A stretch of DNA of 64,000 bases from Ahaetulla prasina. Lineage: Eukaryota; Chordata; Lepidosauria; Squamata; Colubridae. Numbering within the stretch: the first letter of the stretch is position 1; the number at the start of each line of letters is the position of its first letter. Location: positions 18,881,020-18,945,019 of the forward strand of contig NC_080546.1 in NCBI RefSeq assembly GCF_028640845.1, in the 5' to 3' direction. Of the stretch, positions 22,276 to 33,055 are shown piece after piece. The position numbers were made by a program, and so were the translations under genes. The notes beneath the pieces are model-generated. The model was given only the letters and a program-made list of their open reading frames with translations. It had not been told where the DNA came from and searched no databases.

Positions 22276-22520
22276 GGGACGTGGTGGCTCAGTGGCTAAG
22301 ATGCTGAGTTTGATCAGAAGGTCGGCAGTTCAGTGGTTCAAATCCCTAGTGCCACTTAACGGGGTGAGCTCCTGTTACTTGTCCCAGCGTCTGCCAACCT
22401 AACAGTTCGAAAGCACATAAAAAATGCAAGTAGAAAAATAGGGACCACTTTGTGGGAAGGTAACAGAGCTCTGTGTGCCTTCGACATTTAGTCATGCCCA
22501 CCACATGACCACAGTGATGT
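22276..22520 (+). mobile_element. Sauria SINE, truncated 3' end
   Basis: Starts gggacgtggtggctcagtgg and runs to accacagtgatgtcttcgg, where it joins a mariner-like MITE fragment; the last third of the SINE is missing. Confidence 0.8.
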
Positions 22521-22524
22521 CTTC

Positions 22525-22676
22525 GGATTTACTTAATAACTGCAGTGGTTTGCCTAACAACTGTGGCAAAAAAAAAAAAAAAGTTGCAAAATTGACCTGA
22601 CTCATTTAACAACTGTCTTGCTTAGCAATGAAAATTGTGGTCACAATTTTTCATCATAAGGTGAGGATTACGTGTA
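22525..22676. mobile_element. Mariner-like MITE fragment
   Basis: Contains cctaacaactgtggca and catttaacaactgtcttgct and ends aaggtgaggattacgtgta, the right half of the family at 44955-45357. Confidence 0.6.
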
Positions 22677-22888
22677 ATGATAAATTGATGGAACATATGC
22701 AATAGAATATGGAATCCTACCTTTAATCTTGGGAAATGCATGATAGCCGTTCATTTCATTATTTTGTTTTATTTTAACATTTTTTAACTAGATTTTTTTT
22801 TCTGAAAACATATACAGTGTAAGTTTTTACTTGAAAGTAAAGACAATCTCAGGTTTATCCTTTGTTTACCCTCATAATATGTTTGAAG

Positions 22889-23077
22889 CAGTGGTGAAAT
22901 CCAATTTTTTTTTTACTACCGGTTCTGTGGGCGTGGCAGGGGAAGGATATTGCAAAATCCCCATTCCCACCCCACTCTGGGGCCAGCCAGGGTGGTATTT
23001 GCCAGTTCTCTGAACTGCTCAAAATTTCCGCTACCAGTTCTCCAGAACCTGTCAGAACCTGCTGGATTTCACCCCTG
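22889..23077. mobile_element. hAT-type MITE with perfect target duplication
   Basis: The ends are cagtggtgaaatccaattt and tggatttcacccctg, with a perfect GTTTGAAG at 22881-22888 and 23078-23085. 189 bp. The left end is the CAGTGGTGAAAT form and the right end the CAGGGGTGAAAT form of the same terminus. Confidence 0.9.
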
Positions 23078-23085
23078 GTTTGAAG

Positions 23086-23629
23086 GAATATTTTGATTTT
23101 AATGGTAATCCCTATGACTCACTACCATTTCATTTGTAAAACGTTACACTGTTAAGATTAGCATACACTTTTCTAAAATAATCATTTCCTTCTTGTATTG
23201 GGCCATATTCTCAGCCTTTATAAAAACGTTTATTTATGCTATCTTTACCTCAGCTTCCTTGGAGCATTATTCTAAATTAGTTATTTAAAAAAAAATGGGG
23301 GACACATCAATTTTATAATAAAGTAGATAAATTAGAGAAGTAAATTTAGTTCAACATATGTTTTATAAATGGTATTAAATGTCTTGCTTTGACTCTCTAA
23401 TAATATGATAGACTCTGATAAGCGTAATGGTTATATTCAGGGCAATTATATTGTGCAGCCATCTTTATGGTAATTCCTTGCTCAACCTGATTTCTATTAT
23501 TTCATCTTGGGTGTTTATGATAGATTATTACAGGTTCTTCAATGATTTACATAGGAAGAGACAGCTGTAAGTAATTTCAAATCTTCTTTTCTTCTTCATA
23601 TTTAGGAAACATTGGAGTAGAAAAAGAAA
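23086..23629. other. No feature recognised
   Basis: AT-rich sequence with no repeats I can name. Confidence 0.35.
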
Positions 23630-24135
23630 GAGATTAGGAATGCTTAAACATTATTAAAGTGTCAAATTCCTTTCCCTTCTTTTTACCGGAGAGAATTAAT
23701 TGCACATAGTCCAGAAAAAGGCTTATCTCAGCAGCAATTATTCTACAAGTCAACTCTGCAAGATACTCCAGAGTGGGAAGATGACAGTATCCAATGAAAA
23801 GCACAATGTGGATTAATTTCCGATTCCTTGTGCTTTCTGAAGCCTTGATGAAAAGCTGACAGCGAGATAGAATCTTTAATATTCTTTTGCACTTGTGGAG
23901 GTGATTCTGCATATTAGTTTAAAGTCTCTGTCACAAAGTGCTGGCAATTTTTGCGCCACTTGGTGTGCCGGATGCAGATAAATAATTGCCATGCCTTTAG
24001 AGGCAGGAAGGAATTTGTGATCTGATGCTGATTCCCTTTGACATATCTGCATAGGAATAATGTAGGAGTGCACCAGCAATAAAAGGCTGCCCTTAAGTGC
24101 CTCCGGAGATGTTACGCTGTGACTAACATTACTTG
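23630..24135. promoter_or_regulatory. Possible conserved non-coding element (speculative)
   Basis: About 500 bp of balanced, complex, non-repetitive sequence in an otherwise AT-rich, repeat-laden region, containing ggattaatttccgattcctt and aataattgccatgcctttag. The two overlapping minus-strand frames (92 and 90 aa) resemble no protein and lack splice signals. Only texture suggests constraint. Confidence 0.25.
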
Positions 24136-24446
24136 AATAATAATGCATTGCATATGCTTGTCTTCTGTTAAGATGTCAGAAGATAGAATGTTAGCTTTAA
24201 GAGCCCTGGGTGATTTTTACTGGTGATTCCTCTTGCAGATTTAGATAAATATGACTTGACTGCACTTTGCAAGAACCTTCACCTTTCTATCACACAGAGG
24301 AATCATAAATTAGATGTATAAGGCAAGAGGCATGTCTTTTTATTCCAACCTTTCTGCTTTATTCTTTTTTTTTTTAAGCCTTTGGAATATTGAGAACAGC
24401 ATTAGTGAAACTGTTACTATATTATATTTTTGTTTATTTCCATATA

Positions 24447-24665
24447 GAACAGAATAGAATAGAATAGAATAGAATAGAATAGAATAGAATAGAATAGAAT
24501 AGAATAGAATAGAATAGAATAAAATAGAGTAGAGTAGGGTAGGGTAGGGTAGGGTAGGGTAGGGTAGGGTAGGGTAGGATAGGATAGAATAGAATAGAAT
24601 AGAATAGAATAGAATAGAATAGAATAGAATAGAATAGAATAGAATAGAATAGAATAGAATAGAAT
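24447..24665. repeat. (AGAAT)n microsatellite with (AGGGT)n core
   Basis: About 219 bp: AGAAT units, then a central block of AGGGT/AGAGT variants (24525-24580), then AGAAT again. It starts at the 3' end of the minus-strand LINE at 24666. The overlapping Tyr/Ser/Phe-rich frames are artefacts of the repeat. Confidence 0.95.
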
Positions 24666-24900
24666 CCCCTATTGGCCAAGTGTGATTGGACACACAAGGA
24701 ATTTGTCTTTGATGCATAGGCTCTCAGTGTACATAAAAAGACAAGATACATTCATCAAGAACCATAAGGTGCAACACTTAATGATAGTCATGGGTACAAA
24801 TAAGCAATCAAATCATCCTAGGAAACAATCAATATAAACCGTAAGGATACAAGCAACAAAGTTACAGTCATAAGTGGGAGGAAATGGGCGTTAGGAATAT
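24666..24900 (-). mobile_element. LINE 3' UTR that seeds the (ATTCT)n array
   Basis: In reverse: tcgtaagtatcc-like block, tgtacactgagagcctatgc, tgtgtgtccaatcacacttg, then the (ATTCT)n array. Same family as 17937, 45611 and 48487. Cut off around 24900. Confidence 0.85.
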
Positions 24901-27149
24901 GCAGTTATTTCCATGTTTCCTTGCTCATATAAATGAATGAGATGAGCACTAATGAGTGAGAAATGAGTGCAAATGAGTGAATGAGAAACTCTGCATGGAT
25001 GGATATTTTCCATACAGAGTTTCTCACTTATTTGCAGATGTCCAAACTATAGCATTGGACATTTTGTGGTGAATATGTGTGTGGGGGGGTCTGGGGGAGG
25101 GATAGCTGTGTGCATGAATCAGTGAAATTTTGGAATATTAGATACAATAATATATCAGTGTTATGTAGTTATACAATTGTAGTCCATTCTGTCTAGCCAA
25201 CGATTAGGCCTACTATAGAGAAAATGGATAACGTGTTGATTTTCTGATGACTATTAAAATACTCCTTAGAAACTGATGATGATATTTCATCTGGAAGACT
25301 TTTACCCAGAAATCCTTTCCTCTAAATATCATTTTGGCTAGTGAAATACCTTGAATGTTAAAGCACCTACTTAAAGCATTTTGAATTAGTCTGTAAACGT
25401 GACTATGTTTTGCACAGGTAGTGGAAGTTTCTGTTTTTAAGAATACCAATGACAACTTGCATTTCCTGGAATTATTTTAGATTGTAACAGCATAGCTTCA
25501 GCCTCCAGCATTGTTTTTAATTATAGGGAGTAGGATACAAAATAGCCTAAATTAATAAATGAATTTATCATGGAAGAAGAGATTAATGGACATTATATGC
25601 ATTTCGTTGAATTGCAGATTAATGCAGAGGCTGGACTGAATTGATTTTTGACAGAAACATATGAAAATGAAATGTACTGGGTATATAATTCTTCTCTCTT
25701 TATCTAAAATACCTTGGAGCAAATATTAATAATAGGTTGATCTACCAAACATTACACTTCAGTTGTAGAATATGTTGAGTAAGATCTTTTGCAGAATTCT
25801 TTAACAAGTAGCTTAGAAAAGTCACATCAGGACCTCTCTTTGCTGGGAAGGTCATTCTTCATTAATTGGTGATGATAGAAAGAAAAAGAATTTGGTATTT
25901 CAAATAACACATTCTTTTTTTATAGGTATTGAATTTCTTTGTCCTGTTTTATTAAGACCTGTTCAAAGTCAAACCAGTTGGAGAGTGCCTAAATAGAACA
26001 AACTGAATTGAATGGAATGGAATGGAGTGTTGAAAACACTTTGTATAAGAATGTGAAGGCAGTTCTTTAAAAATTAATATTGAACACTATGACTGATCTG
26101 AGTTGCAAAATTGAAGATAATCATTAGAAGAGAGCAAAGAGCTACTCAAACTTTGCTGCTTCCTGGAAATAATTCAAGTTTTTATATCCTCAATCTGCTA
26201 CTCCTAGTCAATAGGCTTGATTAAAATACTAAACCTATCTCCTGCACTGATACTAACGTAAGATTTCCAAATAAATATTGTATTATTGAACTGCTATACT
26301 AGCTTGTTGGTTTTGGTTTAAAAACAGTATATAATTTATATCTGATTCATTAACTATGCTCAACATTTTATAATTTCCACTATATATGAATTTATTATAA
26401 TGATATCATGGGATCATTATCTGATGATATAATTACATAATATCAGATTGTGTCTGTTCATTTTAATTGGCCATAACACTTACTTTATCAAGTGGGAAAA
26501 GTTTCAGTATGTTACTATCTAATTTATATTAGTTATATCTCCCAATTATTATCCATGTACATTTGGTTGGGTTAATCTAGGGCAAGGTAATTGAGATAAC
26601 TGAGAACTTCCATTTAAGCACTCCTGTGTGTTTTAGGATCAAAATGGCAAGAAGCCATTCAGCTGAATTTACTAATGTAATTGGAGGACAGTCCCAAATG
26701 CATATTTGGGGCCACATTCAACCCTGGTTCTTCAGGCAGGAAAGAATTCCATGGTGCTTTGAAAAAAACCTGAATCTATGCTATGTTGAATTAAGTTTAT
26801 ATTACAAAAGTAATGAAAAAAAATGTTTACCTCAACTATTCTGACAACAAAACCTCAAAACAAACAGAACAGAACAGAACAATTAAAGCCACTGCTTCAA
26901 ACCCAAAGCAAAGATTTTGACCTCGAAATGCTTCCAGAATATTCCAAGCTGTTTTAGGCTTTCACATTTAAATCACAATAAACCATGAAGTTTAATGTTT
27001 GAAAAGATAAGAAAATAATCATGTTGCATAACAATTCCTATATAGTTTTTATAGTTGAATAATTTGGTATTCAAATACTTTCTGAAAATTATTGGATTTC
27101 TTATGAGAGTCACTTTTGTGTGGTAGTTAAGACACTAGGTTAGGTCTGG
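24901..27149. other. No gene recognised
   Basis: AT-rich sequence with small simple repeats (gaatgga near 26010; agaac near 26862-26880). No splice-flanked coding block or named repeat. Confidence 0.35.
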
Positions 27150-27154
27150 AAGAC

Positions 27155-27767
27155 TGTTGTGACCCAGGCCCCAGTAGGTAGTATGAAACTCAGTCAGTGT
27201 AAAAACAAACAAATTTTATTCGAACAGCTGAGAATTACTTCATTCTCAGCGTAGCTCAACTAAATTAAAGCTAATTCCTCCCAACACAAATTCCTCAGTC
27301 CTATCACCAACCTTGGTCCAATTAGGCAAACTGTCAAAGGCCTTTCTTGAGAAAAGGTCAGAAAACACTGATATAAAATAATTGCAAGAAGAGGAAGCTA
27401 TCAATGTTGTTTTCCAGAAAGGCCCAAATGTCGTTGCTGTCTTTTAAGCCTTATGGGAGGGGCCAATCATTTCTTGGCCCTACTCCCAAGTTGTCCTCTT
27501 TGCTTGAGCTGCTCTTGCCTTGTGGCAGCTCTTCTCATGCGTGCATTAGAAACAGGCTCTTCCTGTTCCTCTGCCTCACTTCTGTCAGCCTCTGGAGGCT
27601 CTGGAGTCTGCACCTCACTCCCCGATGGCCCTGACCCCACCTCTGCCTCCAATGCAGAGCCCTCAACCGGGCCTTCCTCAGCCTCCAGGACTGGCCCACA
27701 CTCTTCCTCAGCCTCATCACTGTCCAACTCTGTTGCCAGCTCTGCAGGCTGCTGGCGGACCACAACC
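27155..27767 (-). mobile_element. Solo LTR with open U3 frame
   Basis: Starts TGTTGTGACC and ends GACCACAACC; flanks aagac (27150-27154) and gagac (27768-27772) match at 4 of 5 positions. 613 bp against 615 bp for the copy at 10001. The sense strand is minus: the U3-like part is open from the first base of the LTR through about 100 residues (27467-27767), rich in Glu, Ser and Pro, ending in a basic stretch; downstream come a TTAAAAG-type TATA region and an AATAAA signal near 27210. With no ATG near the LTR edge, the frame probably continued from the internal region of the intact element. Confidence 0.85.
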
Positions 27768-27772
27768 GAGAC

Positions 27773-27940
27773 TGTGAGTTCTAGTCTCAAAGGTCCAAGT
27801 TCTGGACAGAAACAATAATAGAAGCTTACTCTCTCTGGAACCGAAAAAAAGATTTATTTAGGCTGGACTCTTGGCAGGCCACGAGTCCGCAATGAGTCCT
27901 TTGATGCAAAGTCTCTGGCTCTTTGTAGGCTGCCTTAAGG
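27773..27940. other. Possible fragment of another LTR-like repeat
   Basis: Directly follows the solo LTR: tgtgagttctagtctcaaag and aaaaaaagatttatttaggc look repeat-like (the latter in reverse is a polyadenylation-type region). Not identified. Confidence 0.25.
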
Positions 27941-27944
27941 CTGA

Positions 27945-28105
27945 AGCCAGCTGGATGACCTTGGACCAGTCACTCTCTCTCAGCCATAGGCAGACGGCAG
28001 AAGCAAACCACTTATGAATATGCTGCCAAGAAAACTTCAGGAAATAGTTCAGGTAGAAGTGACCAGGCGTCAACACTGACTCGAAGGCACAATAAATAAT
28101 TAAAA
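27945..28105 (+). mobile_element. SINE fragment
   Basis: Contains agctggatgaccttggacca, gtcactctctctcagcc, aaaccacttatgaatatgct and gactcgaaggcacaataaat, the order of the 3' half of squamate SINEs ending in a short A-rich tail. Confidence 0.5.
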
Positions 28106-29076
28106 GTTTGGCTCGGTTATTTTAGCCAACTGCTAGATGCCCCATTCCATATTCTTCCTTTTGGGAAGAATTCTACTTACCTCTTTTGTCCTATGATTTC
28201 TAAACAGTGGGACAATGTGGTTCATCAACATTCTTCTGTCAAATTAATAACATATGTCCTCTGCCCCTACCATTATTTTATTTTTATTTGTCTTAAAAGT
28301 GTTGTTACTGCCGGAACTTTTTACTCAAAATAACTCTTACCCCGCAGTGCTTAATCAGTTTAGTGTGATAATAACGAAGCTTCCACTGAATGGTTATCTA
28401 GAACGAGGACAAATTTCTTGTCTTCTGAATAGATACCATTTGTGTTCACTGAATAGAGAGGAAATGGTTGATAATGCAGGAAAGCTGTTCAATTTTGGTT
28501 TGTGTCTTAATATTTATCAGTCTGATCCAACAATGAAATTATTAAAGTAATGGTGCAGAAAAGAAAAGCCACAGTGAGAATTTGAAGCCTGAATGGAGAA
28601 AACATAGAAAACAGGGAACCAAATGTGTCCTGAGAACCTCAGTTTGGTCATTCTTATTCTTTATAACCATGTGCCTTAATATGTAATACCTTTTGTCATA
28701 GAATTCATTCTGGCAGCCATTCTTTCATTTAGCTTGTGTAAGAAAAAGGGGAGGGAAGGAGGGAGGAAGGAATGTTTTTATCTTGAAAGTAATCTACTGA
28801 TGATTACACCTTACATTTGAAGCCCAAAGTGCCTGCATAGACTACAGGAGGAAAGTTTATATTTAGCCAATTTCAGGTTTCTCCTTTAACGTTGCCGGCT
28901 TCTTCTTTCATACCAAATTTGATCCAGTTTTGTTTCTGGGAAGGATACCCAGAAATCTGATTCCATTTATACCACATCTTTCCAGTATTTTGTTCGTCAG
29001 AAAGAATCCAAATCAGAAACAACCTTGCCAAGAGGCCACTGTTTGGCAATTGATGCAGGGAGCTTGTCCACCATAC
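28106..29076. other. No gene recognised
   Basis: Contains a 98-codon frame (28254-28550, +) with no similarity I can name and no splice context, and a GGGA-rich run near 28747-28770. Confidence 0.35.
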
Positions 29077-29460
29077 CCTTAAGGCAGTGATTCTCAGCCT
29101 TTATAGTGCTGCGACCCCTTTAATACAATTCCCCACAATATGGCGACCCCAACTGTAAAATTATTTTCGTTTTGAATTTATCGCGCCTGAAGCCGTATTG
29201 GCTAGCGATCTGAACTGCTTGCAATTGCCTTGAGGAGGGAATCATTAAAGCGGAGACTCTTCCCCTATTATTTATTTATTTATTTATTTATTTATTGTTT
29301 ATATTTATATACCGCCCTATCTCCCAGAGGATTCAGGGCGGTTTACAGGCATTTAAAAGCAATAAATACAATTCTAAAAACAATTAAGAAACTTATTCAA
29401 AAGCCTAGTAATTAAAAATATAAAAAATTAAAACCCAAGTTAAAACCCACAAACTAAAAA

Positions 29461-29958
29461 CTAACTCAGTCCTGCGCAGTTAAATAGGTATGTTTTAAGC
29501 TCGCGGCGGAAGGTCCGAAGGTCCGGAAGCTGACGAAGTCCTGGGGGCAGTTCATTCCAGAGGGTGGGAGCCCCCACAGAGAAGGCCCTTCCCCTGGGCA
29601 TCGCCAGACGACATTGCCTCGCTGACGGCACCCTGAGGAGTCCCTCTCTGTGAGCGCACGGTCGGTGAGAGGTATTCGGTAGCAGTAGGCGGTCCCGTAG
29701 ATAACCCGGCCCTATGCCATGGAGCGCTTTAAAGGTGGTCACCAAAACCTTGAAGCGCACCCGGAAGGCCACAGGTAGCCAGTGCAGTCTGCGCAGGATG
29801 GGTGTTATACGGGAGCCACGAGGGGCTCCCTCTATCACCCGCAGCCGCATTCTGACTAACTGCAGCCTCCGGATGCCCTTCAAGGGAGCCCCATGTAGAG
29901 AGCATTGCAGTAATCCAGGCGAGGCGTCACAGTGCGTGGGTGACTGTGCACAGGGCAT
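29461..29958 (-). pseudogene. LINE ORF2 C-terminal remnant
   Basis: Contains RITPILRRLHWLPVAFRVRF, KVLVTTFKALHGIGPGYL, FSVGAPTLWNELPPGLRQLP and FRRELKTYLF, the conserved C-terminal order of CR1/L2-type ORF2 proteins after the RT domain. The last stretch is intact to its natural stop. Confidence 0.85.
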
Positions 29959-30269
29959 CCCGGTCCAGAAAGGCGCAACTGGCGCACCAGGCGAACCTGG
30001 TAAACGCTCTCCTGGAGACGGCCGTCAAATGATCTTCCAAAGACAGCCGTTCATCAGGAGGGCGCCTAAGTTGCGCACCCTCCATCGGGGCCAATGACTC
30101 GCCACCGATGGTCAGCCGCGGATTTAGCTGACTGTACCGGGATGCCGCATCCACAGCCACTCTGTCTTGGAGGATTGAGCTTGAGCCTGTTTCTCCCCAT
30201 CCAGACCCGTACAGCCTCCAGACACCGGGACAGCACTTGATAGCCGTTGGGGTGGTCCGCGTGGAAAGG

Positions 30270-30626
30270 TACAGCTGGGTGTCATCCGCATACAGCTGAT
30301 ACCTCACGCCGAAACCACTGATGATCTCACCCAGCGGCTTCATGTAGATGTTAAACAGAAGGCGAGAGGATCGACCCCTGCGGCACCCCACAAGTGAGGC
30401 GCCTCGGGGTCGACCTCTGCCCCCTTGTCAACACCGACTGCGACCGGTCGGAGAGATAGGAGGAGAACCACCGATAAACGGTGCCTCCCACTCCCAATCC
30501 CTCCAGCCGGCGCAGCAGGATACCATGGTCGATGGTATCGAAAGCCGCTGAGAGGTCTAATAGGACCAGGGCAGAGGAACAACCCCTATCCCTGGCCCTC
30601 CAGAGATCATCCACCAACGCGACCAA
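30270..30626 (-). pseudogene. LINE reverse transcriptase remnant
   Basis: Shows LVLLDLSAAFDTIDHGILLR (RT palm motif with the first catalytic Asp), [26 protein letters not shown] and then, after a frame change, [13 protein letters not shown] (the YADD catalytic box, about 30280-30320). These are the successive palm motifs of a CR1/L2-clade reverse transcriptase. Frameshifts separate the pieces, so it cannot be functional. Confidence 0.85.
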
Positions 30627-31012
30627 AGCCGTCTCTGTGCTGTAACCGGGCCGGAAACCGGACTGGAACGGGTCTAGATAGACGGTTTCATCCAGGTGCA
30701 GGGGAAACTGATATTAAGTTTATCGTGCCTGAAGCCAGATTAGGCTAGTAATTGGGAGTGATTGCAGCTGGCTTGAGAGGGAGACATCAGAGCAAAGATT
30801 TCTCTCTTTTTTAATTCATCGCGCCTGAAGCCGAATTCGGCTAGCAATTTGAAGAGCCTGCAGCTGGTTTGTGGTGTCAACCATTGGAGCGCGATTCTTT
30901 GACTCGCAAGTATACTTCCCATATTTCCGATGGTCTTAGGCGACCCCTGGCAAATCGTCATTCGACCCCCAATGGGGTCACGACCCACAGGTTGAGAACC
31001 GCTGCCTTAAGG

Positions 31013-31301
31013 GTCGTTTCTGGCCCACATGCGTGCACAAAGATCAGCTGGCCTTTTTCCGTGTGGCAGTGCTGGAAACTGGAAGAGCTGGTCTTCCATT
31101 TTTCTCCGTGAGCATGCATGTTGACCAGCTGATCATCACGTGTGCATGCAAGTCAGAAACCCAGAAGACTAGCTGCCCATCGTGCATGCATGTGCTGGAA
31201 ACCAGAAGTTAGTTTTGGGGGGGTGCATGCGCCCTCGGCTGCTCCTCTTCTGGGTTGTGTCCCAGACAAGCACCCGGTGCCGAAAAGGTTCACCATCACT
31301 A
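31013..31301. mobile_element. hAT-like element abutting the previous one
   Basis: The right end aaaaggttcaccatcacta is a decayed GGTTCGCCAACACTG-type terminus, followed by a third CCTTAAGG (31302-31309). The interior has gtgcatgcaa/gcatgcatg phrases and tggaaaccagaagt as in the copy at 36465. The left end is not recognisable. Confidence 0.6.
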
Positions 31302-31312
31302 CCTTAAGGTGG

Positions 31313-31402
31313 GAATAGAGATTTTGCAGTATCCTTCCCCTGCCATGCCCACCAAGCCACGCCCACAGAACTGGTAGTAAAAAAAAATGGAATTCCACCA
31401 CT
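31313..31402. mobile_element. hAT MITE right-end fragment
   Basis: ttgcagtatccttcccctgc, agccacgcccacagaactgg and ggaattccaccactc match the right part of 5107-5415. The left part is absent. Confidence 0.65.
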
Positions 31403-31469
31403 CCATCTATTATAATATGTAATATTTACATATTTACATATTTTATTTATTTACATAAATATTTACGGG

Positions 31470-31903
31470 ACCGCCTACTGCCACCAATTGCCTCCCACCG
31501 ACCCGTACGCTCTCACAGAGAGGGACTCCTTAGGGTGCCGTCCGCCAGGCAGTGCTGGCTGGTGACACCCAGAGGAAGGGCCTTCTCTGTGGGGGCTCCC
31601 ACGCTCTGGAACGAGCTTCCCCCAGGGCTGCGCCAACTTCCCGACCTCCGAACCTTCCGCCGCGAGCTTAAGACACATCTATTTATTTGCGCAGGGCTAG
31701 CCTAGGGTTTTAGTTTTAAATTTAGTTTTAATGGGGTTTTATATTATTTTAGCGATGTTTTAATTTCGGCCTATGTAATAAGTTTTTTAATTGTTGTTTT
31801 TACTTGTATTTTTCTATGTTTTTATTTGGCTGTACACCTCTCTGAGTCCTTTGGAGATAGGGAGGTATAAAAATTTGAATAAATAAATAAATAAATAAAT
31901 AAA
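31470..31903 (+). mobile_element. CR1/L2-type LINE 3' end
   Basis: Same family as 29266-30712 but on the + strand. The C-terminal coding part gives FSVGAPTLWNELPPGL-type sequence (gggggctcccacgctctgga, then cgcgagcttaagacacatct), then a 3' UTR with ctctgagtcctttggagat and an (AAAT)n tail ending at 31903. 5'-truncated. Confidence 0.85.
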
Positions 31904-33053
31904 GCAACAGGCTGCATTCTCTGCTGCATTGAAGATGAGTTGTAATTTTCAGATCTTCTTCAAATGTAGTCGATATACTCGGCTCCATTTGAAGCATGGT
32001 TTCCTACATTGGAGCCATTCAGTTGGAGAAAGCCATCACTTTCATATCATTGATTGGCCATTCTCTGAAGAAGACAATTCTGGATAGATTATTGTAACAG
32101 GATCTCCAAAGCATTTATTTTATTTTATTGATCCCTGGGTTCTGTTTTTCCTCTGTCTTAAAGTACTTTTTTTTTTTCCTGTAAAGAAAGCAGAGGTATC
32201 AATATTCCATTGCGTTTTCCATTCATAGGAATCATAACTTGCTCAGGCTTGTGAAAATAGTCATTAATTGAAACTTAAGGCCTTATCAGATTGCTGTTCT
32301 ATCATAGCTATTTATACAGTCTTGTTTCTGGGGCACAAATCTAGCTGAATCCAGTCCTAGTTGATTGATTGGTTTTGAAGTGTTAATGTACTGCGCTGTT
32401 AGCTTTAGCAGAAAAGCTACTGCTATTTTTCATCTTTTTTTTCATCTTTTTAACAGGACTCTGAAATTACAGTACCTATGTTTTGTATCAGCTGCCAGAG
32501 AAACTTCTTTTCATTTCTTAATGTACTAATTCTTGATGAAAGAATCTACAATTAGAGAGAATAATGAGCTATCTTAGAAGGCCATTAAGGCCAAATAATA
32601 TGTTTTTAACATTCAGAAGACATAATATCTGTCTGTTTGGATATTTCTTTAAAATTTGTTCATTGAACGCTATTAAGGGAGAAATCTTTACTTTGAGCAA
32701 GTACATACTTTTAAAGACTTCACAATTATTTTATGTCCATCATTTTTTGCTTTTGGATCTGGCCTTAGGGGGAAAAATCCCCAAACTCAGTTATTACTCA
32801 TTTGAACAAACAAAGTAGTTGTTAATACCCAATCCTGATAAAATCATACATTGATCATTAGCATGATATAGAAAAGTTGAGTTAGTTTAATCTACCTACA
32901 GATCTATGTTGCAGAACTGTGAATGAGCATTAGTTTTCTCTGTGCTGTTACCTAAAGATCATTTTTTTGATCATTAGGTAATTATGAGTTTTTGCAGACC
33001 TTATTTGATAGTTCTAACTAAGAAGAGGAAATAATACATTTTTTAATGTATTA
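31904..33053. other. No gene recognised
   Basis: AT-rich. A polypyrimidine-AG site near 32435-32457 precedes 32 open codons, considered and rejected as an exon. The rest is unremarkable. Confidence 0.35.
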
Positions 33054-33055
33054 TA

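Larger units (their letters stand above)
29266..30712 (-). mobile_element. CR1/L2-type LINE inserted in the hAT
   Basis: 5'-truncated, about 1.45 kb, 3' tail (TAAA)n at 29266-29295 as seen in reverse. The 3' UTR has accgccctatctcccagagg in reverse. Coding remnants: reverse transcriptase around 29930-30626 and C-terminus at 29461-29958. A tatta repeat at both junctions is the probable short target duplication. GC-rich compared with its surroundings. Confidence 0.85.
29085..31004. mobile_element. hAT element (GGTTCTCAACCT family) split by a LINE
   Basis: The ends are cagtgattctcagccttta and acaggttgagaaccgctg, with a perfect palindromic 8-bp duplication CCTTAAGG at 29077-29084 and 31005-31012. 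The hAT sequence breaks at cccctatta (about 29270) and resumes at tattaagtttatcgtgcc (about 30712); between lies a 5'-truncated LINE on the minus strand. Without it the hAT is about 475 bp, equal to the sister copy at 19272-19746. Confidence 0.9.

Noticed and set aside
24340..24751. Long Tyr/Ser/Phe/Leu-rich frames over the pentamer array (also 48194-48574)
   Set aside because: They are translations of (ATTCT)n and variants, open in several frames only because the repeat lacks stops.
28254..28550. 98-aa frame with a hydrophobic start resembling a signal peptide
   Set aside because: No splice sites, promoter or recognisable family; the hydrophobic start is explained by T-rich sequence.
32435..32553. 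Acceptor-like tttttaacag followed by 32 open codons ending in a stop
   Set aside because: No donor, no recognisable motif, and a stop without a nearby polyadenylation context. T-rich runs before AG are common in this AT-rich sequence.
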